DNA of 64,000 nucleotides, from contig NW_023605083.1 in NCBI RefSeq assembly GCF_014898055.3, positions 96,063,483-96,127,482 on the forward strand, given 5' to 3'. This document shows positions 10,421 through 21,115 of this stretch, one piece after another. The stretch comes from Talpa occidentalis. Taxonomy: Eukaryota > Chordata > Mammalia > Eulipotyphla > Talpidae. The translations under genes and the position numbers were made by a program. The notes under the pieces were generated by a model. The model was not told the origin of the DNA, did not search any database, and saw nothing but the letters and a program-made list of their open reading frames with translations. Each line of letters starts with the position of its first letter. Position 1 is the first letter of the stretch.

Positions 10421-11776
10421 AAATAACTTTTTTTGTTTTGACTCTTTTACTCCAGGCTGTGAAGATGTTTATAAACTCTAGCTTTTGTCATATGTTTACT
10501 TTTAGATTAGTCTTGTACTAGGAGCACAAAGAGTCTTTCTAACTCACATGAGGTCCAGCCCAGCTCACCAGGAATACAATTCTGGGGGACAGTCTGGGAG
10601 TAAAGGCTCATAGTCATAAATTACATACACATCCCTCGTCTTATTTAGAAAGTATACCTTATTGCTTGTGAAAAGTTGTGTCACTAGGTGATAGTTGAAG
10701 ACTCGAGATTGGGGATTCCCAACAAATAAATATATATATCTCCCCATTCTGAACAAGCCATCCTTATAGAAAACAGAAGAGGCTTGTTGGAATAGGTGCA
10801 TGAATAATTTACTTTGTGGCTTGCCTATTTTCTGGCCTGGGGTCTTCCATTTAAAAAATGCCCAAGGCCAGATCTCTTAACTTCCAGGAATTTTTTAAGA
10901 TGTAACCTGTTCACTCACTTTAAATCTTTCCCAGGAAAAAGGGGCTGAACATAAAAGACAGAAATAAAAATACCCTTTATCCTTTAGATTCTATCAATGG
11001 CCACTCTATTGGGAAGTATAATGTTTTATGACTTAAAAAAAAGATAAACAAATAGCTATTTTCCCCCTCTATCACTTAACTGTTCAATCATTAAATGAAT
11101 TTTATCAATTTTATGCTTAATATTTGCTACACACAGACCAATGAAATTCCACATTCAAGAATTTATTTTTAATCTTTATTCTTTATTTGAAGCAATGTTT
11201 CTTTAAAAATTTTGACCATAGAATGTTGTGATCTCTTTCTTATTTCAGTCATGCGCATTCATATCACAGAACGCAAGAGGAAATGTGGAGTTAACCAGCT
11301 CCTTGAGTGCTGAACATTGAGCTTTCTCAATTCTTTGCTGTCATAAATAACACTGCAGTGAACGTTCTTGTACCTACAACTTTACACACGTTATATGATT
11401 GCTTTAGGATAAATCCCTAAGAGTGGAATAGCTGAGGCAAAGACTGTTTCTTTTTATGGGTATAAAAGACTCTATGTTGGTTTTTCAAATCTTAGGTAAT
11501 CACAGAGTTGTAAAACTTCAGTGTTGGAAGGAGTCGTAGAGAACATCAGCTCAAGCTGTCCTGTCCAACAGGCAGAGCAGAGCTAGCATCCAGGTCTGTC
11601 TTCCTGGGCTCCTCACAGCTCCACAAGGACTCTAGGGGCAACAGAAGGAAGACATATTGGAGGGAAGTCAGTGGGATGTCACTGGTATTAACATTTGCAT
11701 CTGACGGCTTAACCTGTACCCTCCCCAGGCTTAGCCTGCACCCTCCCCCCTTCCTTGTGGGCTTTCTCTTTCAAGC
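10421..11776. other. No gene; one old antisense L1 piece
   Basis: About 11320-11440 reads as antisense L1 ('CTGTCATAAATAACACTGCAGTGAACGTTCTTG' then 'GGATAAATCCCTAAGAGTGGAATAGC'). The remainder shows nothing I can name. Confidence 0.45.
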
Positions 11777-11793
11777 CAGTGTGTTCTATTTAT

Positions 11794-12063
11794 TTTTTTA
11801 AAAGATTTATTTATTCATGCATACAATAACTGGGGTACAGGCCAGATGTGTGGCAGGGTGAGAGGATTCACGAGAAATAGAGCAGGGAACAGAACAGGCA
11901 GACTGACTGAAATACACTGCTGAAGGGAGCAGCGGGTGAGACAGGAGAGGTTTGCCGCACTATGTGGGTATCTCCCTGGCTGGCCAGGATCAAACCCACA
12001 CTGCAGAGGCTGCAGACAGCTTCACAGTGTGGCACTCAACTGCCTGCACCACCAGGGAGGCCC
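11794..12063 (-). mobile_element. tRNA-derived SINE, long form, older copy
   Basis: A full-length minus-strand copy with several substitutions, including in the B box. The flanking duplications CAGTGTGTTCTATTTAT (11777-11793) and CAGGGTGTTATATTTAT (12064-12080) differ at two of 17 positions, which fits an older insertion. Confidence 0.9.
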
Positions 12064-12080
12064 CAGGGTGTTATATTTAT

Positions 12081-13411
12081 GAGCCACAGGGTATTTACTA
12101 AGAATAAAATATCAGTAATTCACCACCCACTCTTTCCCTTAAAGGATAACTGAGAATCCCACAAAACTCACCAAGGGTTTATTGAGTGTGTGCATGTGTG
12201 TCCTATAGTAATTTCTCTGGGAAGCTTAGGATGATACACAAATACAATGCCAGTGATGTTGATTTCCCTGCGGCCCTCCTATGACCCAGCTGTGTAACAC
12301 AGAGACTACGGCTTAGATTGTCTTTGGAAAGGACTAGGCCAGGAGTTGTGTGAATTATTTCCAGGACTTACCTGCTGTTTTCAGTATTATTGGCTGCCAT
12401 GTGGTGAGCGCATGTGTTTGAAGGATTCTTGGTAGGAAGTAACAAGCAGCTCTGCTCACTGACCTGAGCAGCATCTAGCATGAGAGTAAAACAGAAACCA
12501 ACAAAACCCAAACTGGACTCAGAAGCTGGAACATCTGCCAACTTGCCTTTGATACTGGGGCCAAGTGCATTGCATTCCCTCCGTGGGTGTCTCTCTCAGT
12601 CCTGTATTTGCTTTAAACATCACTCAACCTTCCTCAAAATTAAAAAAAACTGATGGGGTTCCCAGGATGCTTTTAGCTTTAATTTGGGGGAAAATAGCAT
12701 CTCTTCCCTTTGTGAGGCAAACTTCACCACATCAGAGCAAAGACCCCTTAATCTCCATTCTTAATTCTGGTCTGGAAAAGTTTATGATGTTTCATAGAAA
12801 ACCTTCCCGCATCCTGCCACACCCTTCTGGTTCATCCCCTCCCCTGCTGCATCTTCTCCTTTAAAATTGAGCATTATTAATGGGACTAGAGATGGTCTGG
12901 CAAAGAAATTCTCAACAACTGGCCAGAGCTGACCAACGATCTGCCCAGCCTCAAATCTTCCTGAATTATGTGACTCTAGGGATGCCTTTGAAGATTCAAG
13001 ATACAGTTCATGCCAGCAACGGAAGGGCACTGTGGTTTAGGAGATGCGAGCTCTTTTTGGCTCACCCTGGGGTCACACTAAGCCTGAAATCAACTCTAGC
13101 AATAGAGATGGGCAAGCATCACCTCTTTCCACAATGCCTATCACAGCACTGCGCACATATCAGAAATTCAAATATTTGTTGAATGAATGAGTGAATGCTT
13201 TGGGGGCATGGCTTGCTTCAAACTGTGTGGGCTTTCTTGGTTCATGCATGGGTGTGAACACGTGCATCTGGATGTTGACCTTAACTTCCAGACACGTTAA
13301 AACACTGGAAGATTGCACAGTGAAGCAGAACAGGAATGGACACCCTCTTCAATTACACATTGCTGTTTTGTTTTACCATTTTCCTGTTTAAATGTCCTAT
13401 GTGAACAGTGA

Positions 13412-13457
<46 letters not shown>

Positions 13458-13594
13458 TCTCAGTGTGATGCTGAGGTATTAACTGGAATGGATGGGGGCT
13501 GGTATGAAAACAAGAGCAGCTGCACCTATGCCAAAATATCCTTTCCCTTCCTCCTGATGGTTGAGAAGAAGAGAAGCTTCTGGTGATGAATTTC
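12081..13594. other. No gene seen
   Basis: Nothing is confidently recognised. The stretch 13120-13200 ends in 'ATATTTGTTGAATGAATGAGTGAATG', which is the usual terminus of an L2/MIR-type repeat. Confidence 0.4.
13413..13455. repeat. (TG)n microsatellite
   Basis: A perfect run of about 21 TG dinucleotides, likely length-polymorphic. Confidence 0.97.
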
Positions 13595-13611
13595 CTCCTG
13601 TCTTGTTTTCT

Positions 13612-13880
13612 TTCTTTTTTTTTTTTTTAAGATTTATTTATACAAGAACTGGGGTACAGGCCAGAGGCGCAGGAGGGTAAGAGGATTCACCAGAGACAGA
13701 GTGGGGAACAGAACAGGCAGACAAACTGAAAACACTGCTGAGGGGAGCAGCAGGCAAAGCAGGAGAGGGCTGCCGCACCATGTGGGTATCTCCCTGGCTG
13801 GCAGGGAATCAAACCAATCATGCAGAGGCTGGGGACAGCTTCACAGGCAGTACTCAACCTGCTGAGCCACCGGGAAGGCC
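13612..13880 (-). mobile_element. tRNA-derived SINE, long form
   Basis: A full-length minus-strand copy, with head at the right and AAATAAATCTTAA plus an A-rich tail at the left. A perfect 17-bp TSD CTCCTGTCTTGTTTTCT lies at 13595-13611 and 13881-13897. Confidence 0.93.
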
Positions 13881-13897
13881 CTCCTGTCTTGTTTTCT

Positions 13898-15798
13898 GAC
13901 CTAATGTGTAGACAGAATTGTGAAATACAGGCCCTTTCCACCCCCATTCTCCTTCCCTGACTGTGATTGGGAAGGTGGGAGGTGCACTAATGTCAACTGC
14001 AGTGTCCTCCCTATGTTGAGGTTGTCGGGGGGAGAGGACAGAAGGACCGGAGAAGATTAAAGAGCTCCTGATGAATTTGTCCTCCATTCACATTGGCCCT
14101 GTCACCTCCCAAGACTTATGATTTTTGTCCAGCCTTTAAGAAGTCTTTATTGCTCCTTGTATTAGACTACCACATTGATGATATTAAGCTCTGGATTTAG
14201 TCCATAAATTTAAAGCCAAGGAGACCTCCTGGATGGTTCCTAGGACCTCCTGGTGGTTTCTAGGATCGCCCCAATCCTCATTTTTCCCATTTCTGGACTA
14301 GGGGTGCCCATTGAAAGTACCCTTAAACAGAAGGATGGACCTGAGAGAATCCGTGTCTACCCTTAAGTGTTCCTGGGCTCCCCAGTGCTTTACAGTGCAG
14401 GCGTTGCTCCAGCTGGACCTTTTGAAGCCCTCCTGGTTCTTCTCTGTCCTTATTTTATGACTGTAAATCATCAAAGACTAAGCACTTGTTCCTTTTAGAC
14501 ATCAATGCTCACCTTTTGTGCCCCCACCCAGATCCTGCTTTTCCTTCTTAGCTCTTCCTGAATTTATAGACTTTTCTATAAAAAGAGATATAAACAAGCT
14601 GACATTTCAGAATGGTATTCTGTTCCTTAACTCCAGCTTTAGGCCGCTGGCTTATCACGTGGCTAGAAGATGATTCTCCCCTCCCCGTGTGGGATGGGGT
14701 TCAGTGGAGATCAAGTTTGTAATGTGAAATAAAGCTTGATCCTCATGGCCTCTCCTTTGTCTCCCTATTTATCTTAAAAGCTACATCAATTTCTTTTGGA
14801 TTTAAACAAAAGTCCCTTCTCTCTGAAATCCTTACTTAACTGTCTGCAGTTAAATGTGAAATTGGAGAATGAATGACAAAACAACCATAGACTAGGAACA
14901 CTGAGTTCATGTTTCTTAACTTGAGATTCAGGTGGGCACCACCCCTGAGACATTTTGGGGCGTGTGTGTTTGTGTGTGTGCTTACGAATAGTATATTCTT
15001 TTTCTTTGCTACTAATTTCCCAACCAGATATAGAGGCTCTGTGCGTTAAAAACACTTGAGAACTAAGATGTCAAAGTAGATGAGTTTGAGAGAAAGCCAT
15101 GAATATGGATGGCAAATATTCTTTGTAAATTAAGGAAAAATGTGGTTAGCACAAATGACACGTCATAACAGATATATTTAAATTCCATATTATAGTCATA
15201 TAAAGAAAGAGGATGAGGGTCATGACAAGAGAGGAACACTATATATAGAAGGATGGTGAGTGGTGGCAGAAGTGAGGCAAGTGAGAGTAAGAAGGCCCGA
15301 GGCAGAAAATAAAGAGAGGCTACGCAGGGACCCATTCATTTCTTCCCCATTTAGTGAGCAACCCTAGTGCTTCACATTATGCTAGATTCTTCTCCCTGGG
15401 TTATCTCTATGGCTACTTCCTTCTTAGCCTTGGTAGATGGATAAGGAAAGTAGAGCCCAGATGTAGCAAAGTTGAATTTGAGGCCCTTAAAAGTAGAAGG
15501 GAGACCATTACCGGGGTGTGCCAAGTCCAAGGTGCTAGGAAGGAGGGTGCCAGGGTGGAAGTGTTCTGGGGGTAACTGTGGCATCCTAGGCCAGCTTCCT
15601 TGCTTGATGTAAGCCTCAGAGGTTGTGCCTTTAGACAAACAGGTCTCCCATTTCTTTGTTAAAGTTTCAAGTGATGGTTGAGCTGCTGAGTTGGAGACTG
15701 TAGTTTTTTATCAGAATCACTTGGAGTATTTGTTAAAAATGTACACACCATCCACCCCCACCTCCCAGATCCAAATTTGATCAGTATAGGTAGGGACT
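13898..15798. other. No gene; possible LTR fragment at 14570-14800
   Basis: Most of this interval is unrecognised. A TATA-like CTATAAAAAGAGATATAAACA (about 14574-14594) followed ~140 bp later by GAAATAAAGCTTGATCC and a CT-rich stretch resembles the U3-R-U5 order of an ERV LTR. No termini or target duplication could be found, so this is only a candidate. Confidence 0.3.
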
Positions 15799-15814
15799 AG
15801 GAATAATGTCTTTT

Positions 15815-16092
15815 TTTAAAAGATTTATTTATTCATGCATATAAGAGCTGGGGTACAGGCCAAAGGTGTGGGGTGGGGGGTGTGGTAAGAGGATTCACCA
15901 GAGACAGAGTAGGGAACAGAACAGGCAGACTGATGAAATACACTGCTAAGGGGAGCAGCAGGCAAGACATGAGACGTCTGCTTCGCCATGTGGATTTCTC
16001 TTTGGCTGGTGAGGAATCGAACTCATGCTGCAGAGGCTGCAGATTGCTTCATAGTGTGGTGCTTAACCCCTTGAGCCACCAGGGGGGCCCTG
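15815..16092 (-). mobile_element. tRNA-derived SINE, long form
   Basis: A full-length minus-strand copy of a variant with a 'GCTGCAGATTGCTTCATAGTGTGGTGCTTAACCCCTTG' head. That head is shared with the 57161 and 61084 copies and differs from the 'CCCGCAGCCTCTGCAG..GCTGGGCTGCG' head of other copies, so it marks a second subfamily. A perfect 16-bp TSD AGGAATAATGTCTTTT lies at 15799-15814 and 16093-16108. Confidence 0.92.
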
Positions 16093-16108
16093 AGGAATAA
16101 TGTCTTTT

Positions 16109-19011
16109 AATAGGTCCAGAAGGAAGATGTGATGCAGATCCTGGGCTGAAAGTGAAAAACCCTTCACTCACTGGGTATTTTAAACCCTATCTTCTATTTT
16201 CAGGTTCCAAGCTCCACAGAACCATTAGACTCCAGAGAAAGTCACAAGTGGGGCAGGTGTTGATATGAAGTTATTGATGCCATTGATACTTTATTTTTAA
16301 GACAATTTTGCCCAGATTTACATCCCTTGTGTGGCAGATTCTCTGCTTCTCCTATATGCCTTGCCCCACTCTGGAAATAACTGTACTTCCATTTGTATTT
16401 TCTGTACATATTTCCTGTACACCCTAAAATCTTCCTCCTGAAGTCTCTGCTTCTCTCTTTCTGTCTGAGGGTTTTGTCTGGCTTCTTGAATGTTCTCACC
16501 TTGTGCTAGAGTTGACCAGGGGCACTAGGGAGTTAATTTTTAGGAGAATTCCTAAAGCAGTGATCAGTGTGAATCAGTGCATAAATAGCCATGCTCCTTT
16601 GCCTCTCAAATTCTGAGGTATTTTCCACACAGTTTAGAAAAGTAGAGATTGAGAGCCCACGACCCACAGTGGCAACACACTCAATTACATACACATTATT
16701 GGCTTTTCTTCCCTTCCCTCATACTTACCTCATTCTCGCATAATGCCTCCCAAATCACCTCCCAAATAAAAAACTTATATCTAAATCCTTGTCTCAGGCT
16801 CCACAAGGAGGGGGGTGGGAGGGAGAGGAGGGACATCTAAGCTAAGAGATGGTTTTCTTTTTTCTTTCTTTATCATGCTCCTCATAGCCTTGCATAAATT
16901 GTCAAATACAACCAAGAACTCCTCCAGGAAAAAAAAAAAAAGTCAGAAATTTGCTTAACCATGAGTCAGTAAAATAAAAGAAAGTGAAGGGAAATTGATT
17001 AACTCTACAGCTTCCCACCAAGCATACATATTTCTTGTAATTCAGATACCTACTCAAGATATGGCAGATCAGTAGCATTACTTCATGGATAGTTATTAAA
17101 ACTCTTCACTTCACCTTACTAAACTTAGTCAAGGGTTCCACTATTATTTGAACTTAACATTGCCTGGGAATACCTGAGTTCTCTGGGGCTGTGCAGTGAC
17201 CAGTGCTTACAGGTTTTCCTTCTTGACCTCCTCCAGCTCTGCAGTAGGGGACACAGAACCTCATGGAGCCATGTGGGTGCACTATAACCTGCATCACATT
17301 CCCCTGGCCTTGACTTTGGCTCTATAGTTGACAATGTGCTTCCATACTGTCATCTTGTTTGAGCTGTACAACAGCCCTGGGAAGGAGTCAGGGTATGCCC
17401 CCCCACCCCCATTCTACAGGCTTAGAAATGGTAAATAATTTGACCCACGTCACAAAACTAGGAAACATCATGGACAATCCCAGAATCACCACACATTCTT
17501 ACTCCCAGTCTAGTATGCTCTCATGTACACTTCTGTTTCCCTGAAAAGAGCAACTTGCACAAATCCAGTCATTCATTCATTCACTCAACACACATTCAAC
17601 TTTCCTCAAGTAACTTCCTCAGTAACTCAAGCTAATGTTTCTCCCTAAAATAATAGCCTATAGAGCCTGTCCCAAATCGCCTTCAAAACTTGTCTGTTTC
17701 GGCTCTCTGTTAAATGGTTGATATCTTTTATTTAATTCAACCGATAAAGTCCTGGTTCTTTGCTTTCCTGTCTATGAATTGGAAAGAAAGAAGTAATCTC
17801 TTCCCCTTGCCCTCTGTTATCAGTTGCAGAATTCTGGAGAGGGGAAACATAAGGAATTCCTTCCAACAAACAAGGCCCAGTGCCCCAGTCAGGGGGGTTG
17901 CTGGTACCCCCATACTTCTAAGCCTTCTAAGCTCTCGGGTCTTATGGGAGTCTTGTTCTTGGGCCACTCTGAAGAAACACTCATTCCTGGAAATCCACTC
18001 TTAGCCTTCACCAGCCTTCCAGCAATGAGTGTTTATGGCTACAGTGCTGCAGCTGGGAACCATAAGACATGAATGAACGTGTGTCCATATTTTGGAGCCG
18101 ATTTTTGTCAGGAATGTACTAAACACTTCATAAATTAAGTCCTTGGCTGTCAAACTACCTCTGATATTGGATTAGTCATTGCTAGCCATTCCCTCTACAA
18201 AACCCAGGGGACAGATGTACCGGATGGTGTAGAGTTTTTCTGTTTTCTTTTTTTTTTTTTAATGGAAAATGTGTGCGGAGGAATCAGTCACCCTGTCCCT
18301 CACCACACAATCACAGATGTGTGTGATGGACATTCCTTCCAGCTTTTCCAGTGTCCCCACTTACTGTCCCCATGTGGAGTAGCTTTAGATACAGAGCCAG
18401 AGGCTGACCAAGACCCTGGATGCCTAGGACTTTCTTCAGGTTTTGTGTATGTGGGCACTATTGTCATGACATGTTTAGAGGGACCATGATTTTATGGGGG
18501 GACACTATGACTATTCCCCACAAGAATAAGAGAAGGAAGCAAAAATGCTTGAGTAACTAGTCCAAGGTCACATAACTAGTTCATAGCACAGCTGGGATTC
18601 TTTTGATGTGCCATGCCATGTCTGTAACCACCCACTGAAACGTCTCTGCTGCACATGTACAGACCTATGGTCACAGTCGCTCTGTTGGCACAGTGGGGCA
18701 GGAGATGTCAGGTAGGGCGTGAAGCCCTGTCCTTGAATGCCCACCCAAAAGTTACTAATGCAATAAATATTTACTCAGGATCTACTGCCCAAAAGGGTGT
18801 TAACAGCAGTTTCTTTTAACATAGTATCCTCTAAATGTTAAGTAATTAACATTTACTTAACATTACTTAACATTACTTAACTTTTTATCTATAGCTATAG
18901 TTTTCAATGTATTAAATAATTATAAGGAGAGTTTCCCTGGTTGAACAGAGTGGGGAGCAGAGCCCCAACATACCCCATCTCTTATAGTTGGATGCCCTTG
19001 AGGTTATCCTC
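16109..19011. other. No gene; two MIR cores and a small tandem repeat
   Basis: Antisense MIR cores are visible at about 17345-17465 ('CATCTTGTTTGAGCTGTACAACAGCCCTGGGAAGG', 'CATTCTACAGGCTTAGAAATGG') and about 18500-18600 ('GAGTAACTAGTCCAAGGTCACATAACTAGT'). A TCATTCATTCATTCACTCAAC stretch near 17568 is an L2/MIR-type terminus. A short (ACTTAACATT)n-like run lies at about 18838-18885. The rest is unrecognised. Confidence 0.5.
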
Positions 19012-19028
19012 AAAAGGGTCCACTTTGA

Positions 19029-19151
19029 GGGCCTCCCCTGGTGGCGCAGCGGTTGAGCGCTGGGCTGCGAGGCTGCCCGCAGCCTCTGTAGTGCCGGTTC
19101 ATTCCCCAGCCGCCGGCGAGAGTCCCACAAAAAAAACAAAACAAAACAAAA
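19029..19151 (+). mobile_element. tRNA-derived SINE, short head-only form
   Basis: The head is well preserved, with A box TGGCGCAGCGG and B-box-like GGTTCATTCCC. It ends at 'GAGAGTCCCAC' and passes directly into an A-rich (CAAAA)n tail, with no body and no AATAAATCTTT. A perfect 17-bp TSD AAAAGGGTCCACTTTGA lies at 19012-19028 and 19152-19168. The perfect TSD indicates a young insertion of an already short element. Confidence 0.93.
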
Positions 19152-19168
19152 AAAAGGGTCCACTTTGA

Positions 19169-20137
19169 GACACGGGCATCTTCAATTAAAAAATTTCCAT
19201 GTATTTTCAGAAAAGGTGCTGGAATTTCATGAAAAGAGAGGTCAAGAGGGGTGGTAGTGGCACCAGTAATTGGGTTTTCTCTATTTTCTGGAACAACTGA
19301 GCTCTAGTCACAATTTGCATGAATCTCAATGCATGATGGCAGTTACATGATAGTTTAGGCTGAAACAGTGTGGCACAGGACCACAGGACATTTCTGTACA
19401 TCACTTGACCCACATGTGGAATGTGAATAGTTGGAAAGAAAAAGTGTTACTAACGCAGGTTCATTGCATCCCTCTGAAGGGATTTACTAAGAAATGGACA
19501 ATGACAGGTCTGTAGTCTATTGAGAGCTGTTCTTAAAAAAGCAAAAGCATCGACTCCCACAGTTCTCTTTTCCCTGTAAGTGATAGGAATGTAACTTAAA
19601 CTAGCTTAAACAGAAAAGGGAATTTACTAACTTTTATTAACAGGAAGCAGTGGTTGATTAGCAGCTCCAACATTGCAGCCATTTCCTCTCGCACTTTCTC
19701 TCTCTCCCCTGAGCTCTGCTTCCCAATGTGTGCTGACCAATTTCCCTCCTACTGCAGATGGGCCGCCTGAAGCATGTGTGCATTCTGGGTTAGAAAATGG
19801 TCATCAGCTCCAAGTACCCATCTTCCCTGTGCTGAGATTCCAAAGACAAGCATCAGACTTTCTTGCTAGTCTCCAAGAGGAGGAATCTCAGGGAGGCACT
19901 GGGTGGGCTCAGAGTGAGTTACATGCCCAGCTCTGACTAATCCCAGAGCTAGTAGTTGTCTGATTGAGAAACCTATGTCGCTCACTTGCAGGATTTGGGA
20001 AGGCAGTGGCTGCCATGATTTCCACTCCTTTGGAAAGACAAATAGGAAAGGGATTAGTCCTCAAAGGAATGGAAGCAGCTGAAGGATAGGCCTCCCCAAA
20101 ATGTTTACAACAGGCTTCCCTAAGATGTGTTACTTGG
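19169..20137. other. No gene seen
   Basis: I see nothing I can name in this interval. It ends at the target site of the young L1. Confidence 0.4.
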
Positions 20138-20152
20138 CAAATTGATTATTTT
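20138..20152. repeat. Left target-site duplication of the young L1 unit
   Basis: CAAATTGATTATTTT here is repeated exactly at 27274-27288, directly abutting the L1 5' end. It lies ~770 bp beyond the L1's own poly(A), so it defines the true insertion boundary. Confidence 0.92.
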
Positions 20153-20920
20153 TTTTTTATTTTTTTTTTTTATATTTACAATGTTTTTATTCCTATATAG
20201 GAGCATGTATACATCTCTAGCCAAGATTTGTCAGGAGAGTGTTGTAGTTTTTCCCAAAAAGGCGCATATATTTCCTTTATTAGGCAAAAAAAAATAAACA
20301 TGACATAGACAAATCTGCATTAACGTTCTATTGCTTCTATAACAACTTACCACAAATTTATAAGCTAAAACAACATAAATTTACTATCTTACAGTTCTGT
20401 TGGTTAGAAATTCAACATGAATCTCACTGGGCTAGTTACATCAAGGCATCATTTTCTGGTCCCTTTTTTTTTTTTTTTTTTTTTTTTTGAGGCTAAGGTT
20501 CATTGATTTCATTTTCTTTTATTAAATTTATTTATTTTCTTACATTGTCATTAATTTTTGAACATTATTTGATTTCTCCCCTCAGATATAGTCCCTGTCA
20601 CCTCCCACCACCATAACCCTTTTTTTAATTTCAAGTTCTATTAAGATATAATTGGCAAAAATTATATATATTTAAAATACATATTGTGATGATTTATGTA
20701 TACATTGTGAAATGAAATGTATACATAATGTATACCACCATCAAGCTTACTAACACATCCATATCCTCACATAGTCACATTTGTGTAGGGGTGGGGTAGG
20801 ACACTTAAGATCAACTCTCTGCAAATTCCAAGTATACAGTAGAATATCATTAACTATAGTCACAATGCTATACAGTAGATCCCCAGAAGGTAGTTTTAAC
20901 TGTGAATTTGGCTGCATTCG
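20153..20920 (-). other. Transduced 3' flank of the L1 source locus
   Basis: Reading on the minus strand after the L1 A21 tract, the segment comprises old antisense-type L1 3' sequence (about 20920-20626), a short piece of another L1 3' UTR with its own A25 tail (about 20625-20464), an MLT1-like fragment (about 20460-20320), and unique sequence. It ends in AATAAA (plus positions 20186-20191) about 13 nt before an A-rich tail (20173-20151). A TSD match only at the far end shows the block arrived together with the L1. It carries repeats that were already present at the donor locus. Confidence 0.8.
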
Positions 20921-21004
20921 TTTTTTTTTTTTTTTTTTTTTAAATATTAAATTTTATTTTTATATTCCCCCATACAATTGCAAACGCCCCATTCTGACCC
21001 CAAT

Positions 21005-21036
21005 CCTTCCCCTCCCGCCCCCCACCCCCCAAAAAG
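21005..21036 (-). other. G-rich tract in L1 3' UTR
   Basis: On the minus (sense) strand, several runs of three to six G occur in close succession (plus strand CCCCTCCCGCCCCCCACCCCCC). This is the conserved polypurine/G-quadruplex-capable element typical of mammalian L1 3' UTRs. The related L1 fragment at 28205-28708 has the same tract in decayed form (about 28262-28296). Confidence 0.75.
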
Positions 21037-21115
21037 TGTCTCTGGTTCATAGTTTTTTGTTGATTTTGATTTTCAATTTCTTATATTCATTTTCCTGGTC
21101 CCTTATTTAAGTTTT

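Noticed and set aside
20921..20941. A21 tract as the true 3' boundary of the young L1
   Set aside because: The sequence left of it does not match the right flank at 27274; the only TSD match is at 20138-20152.
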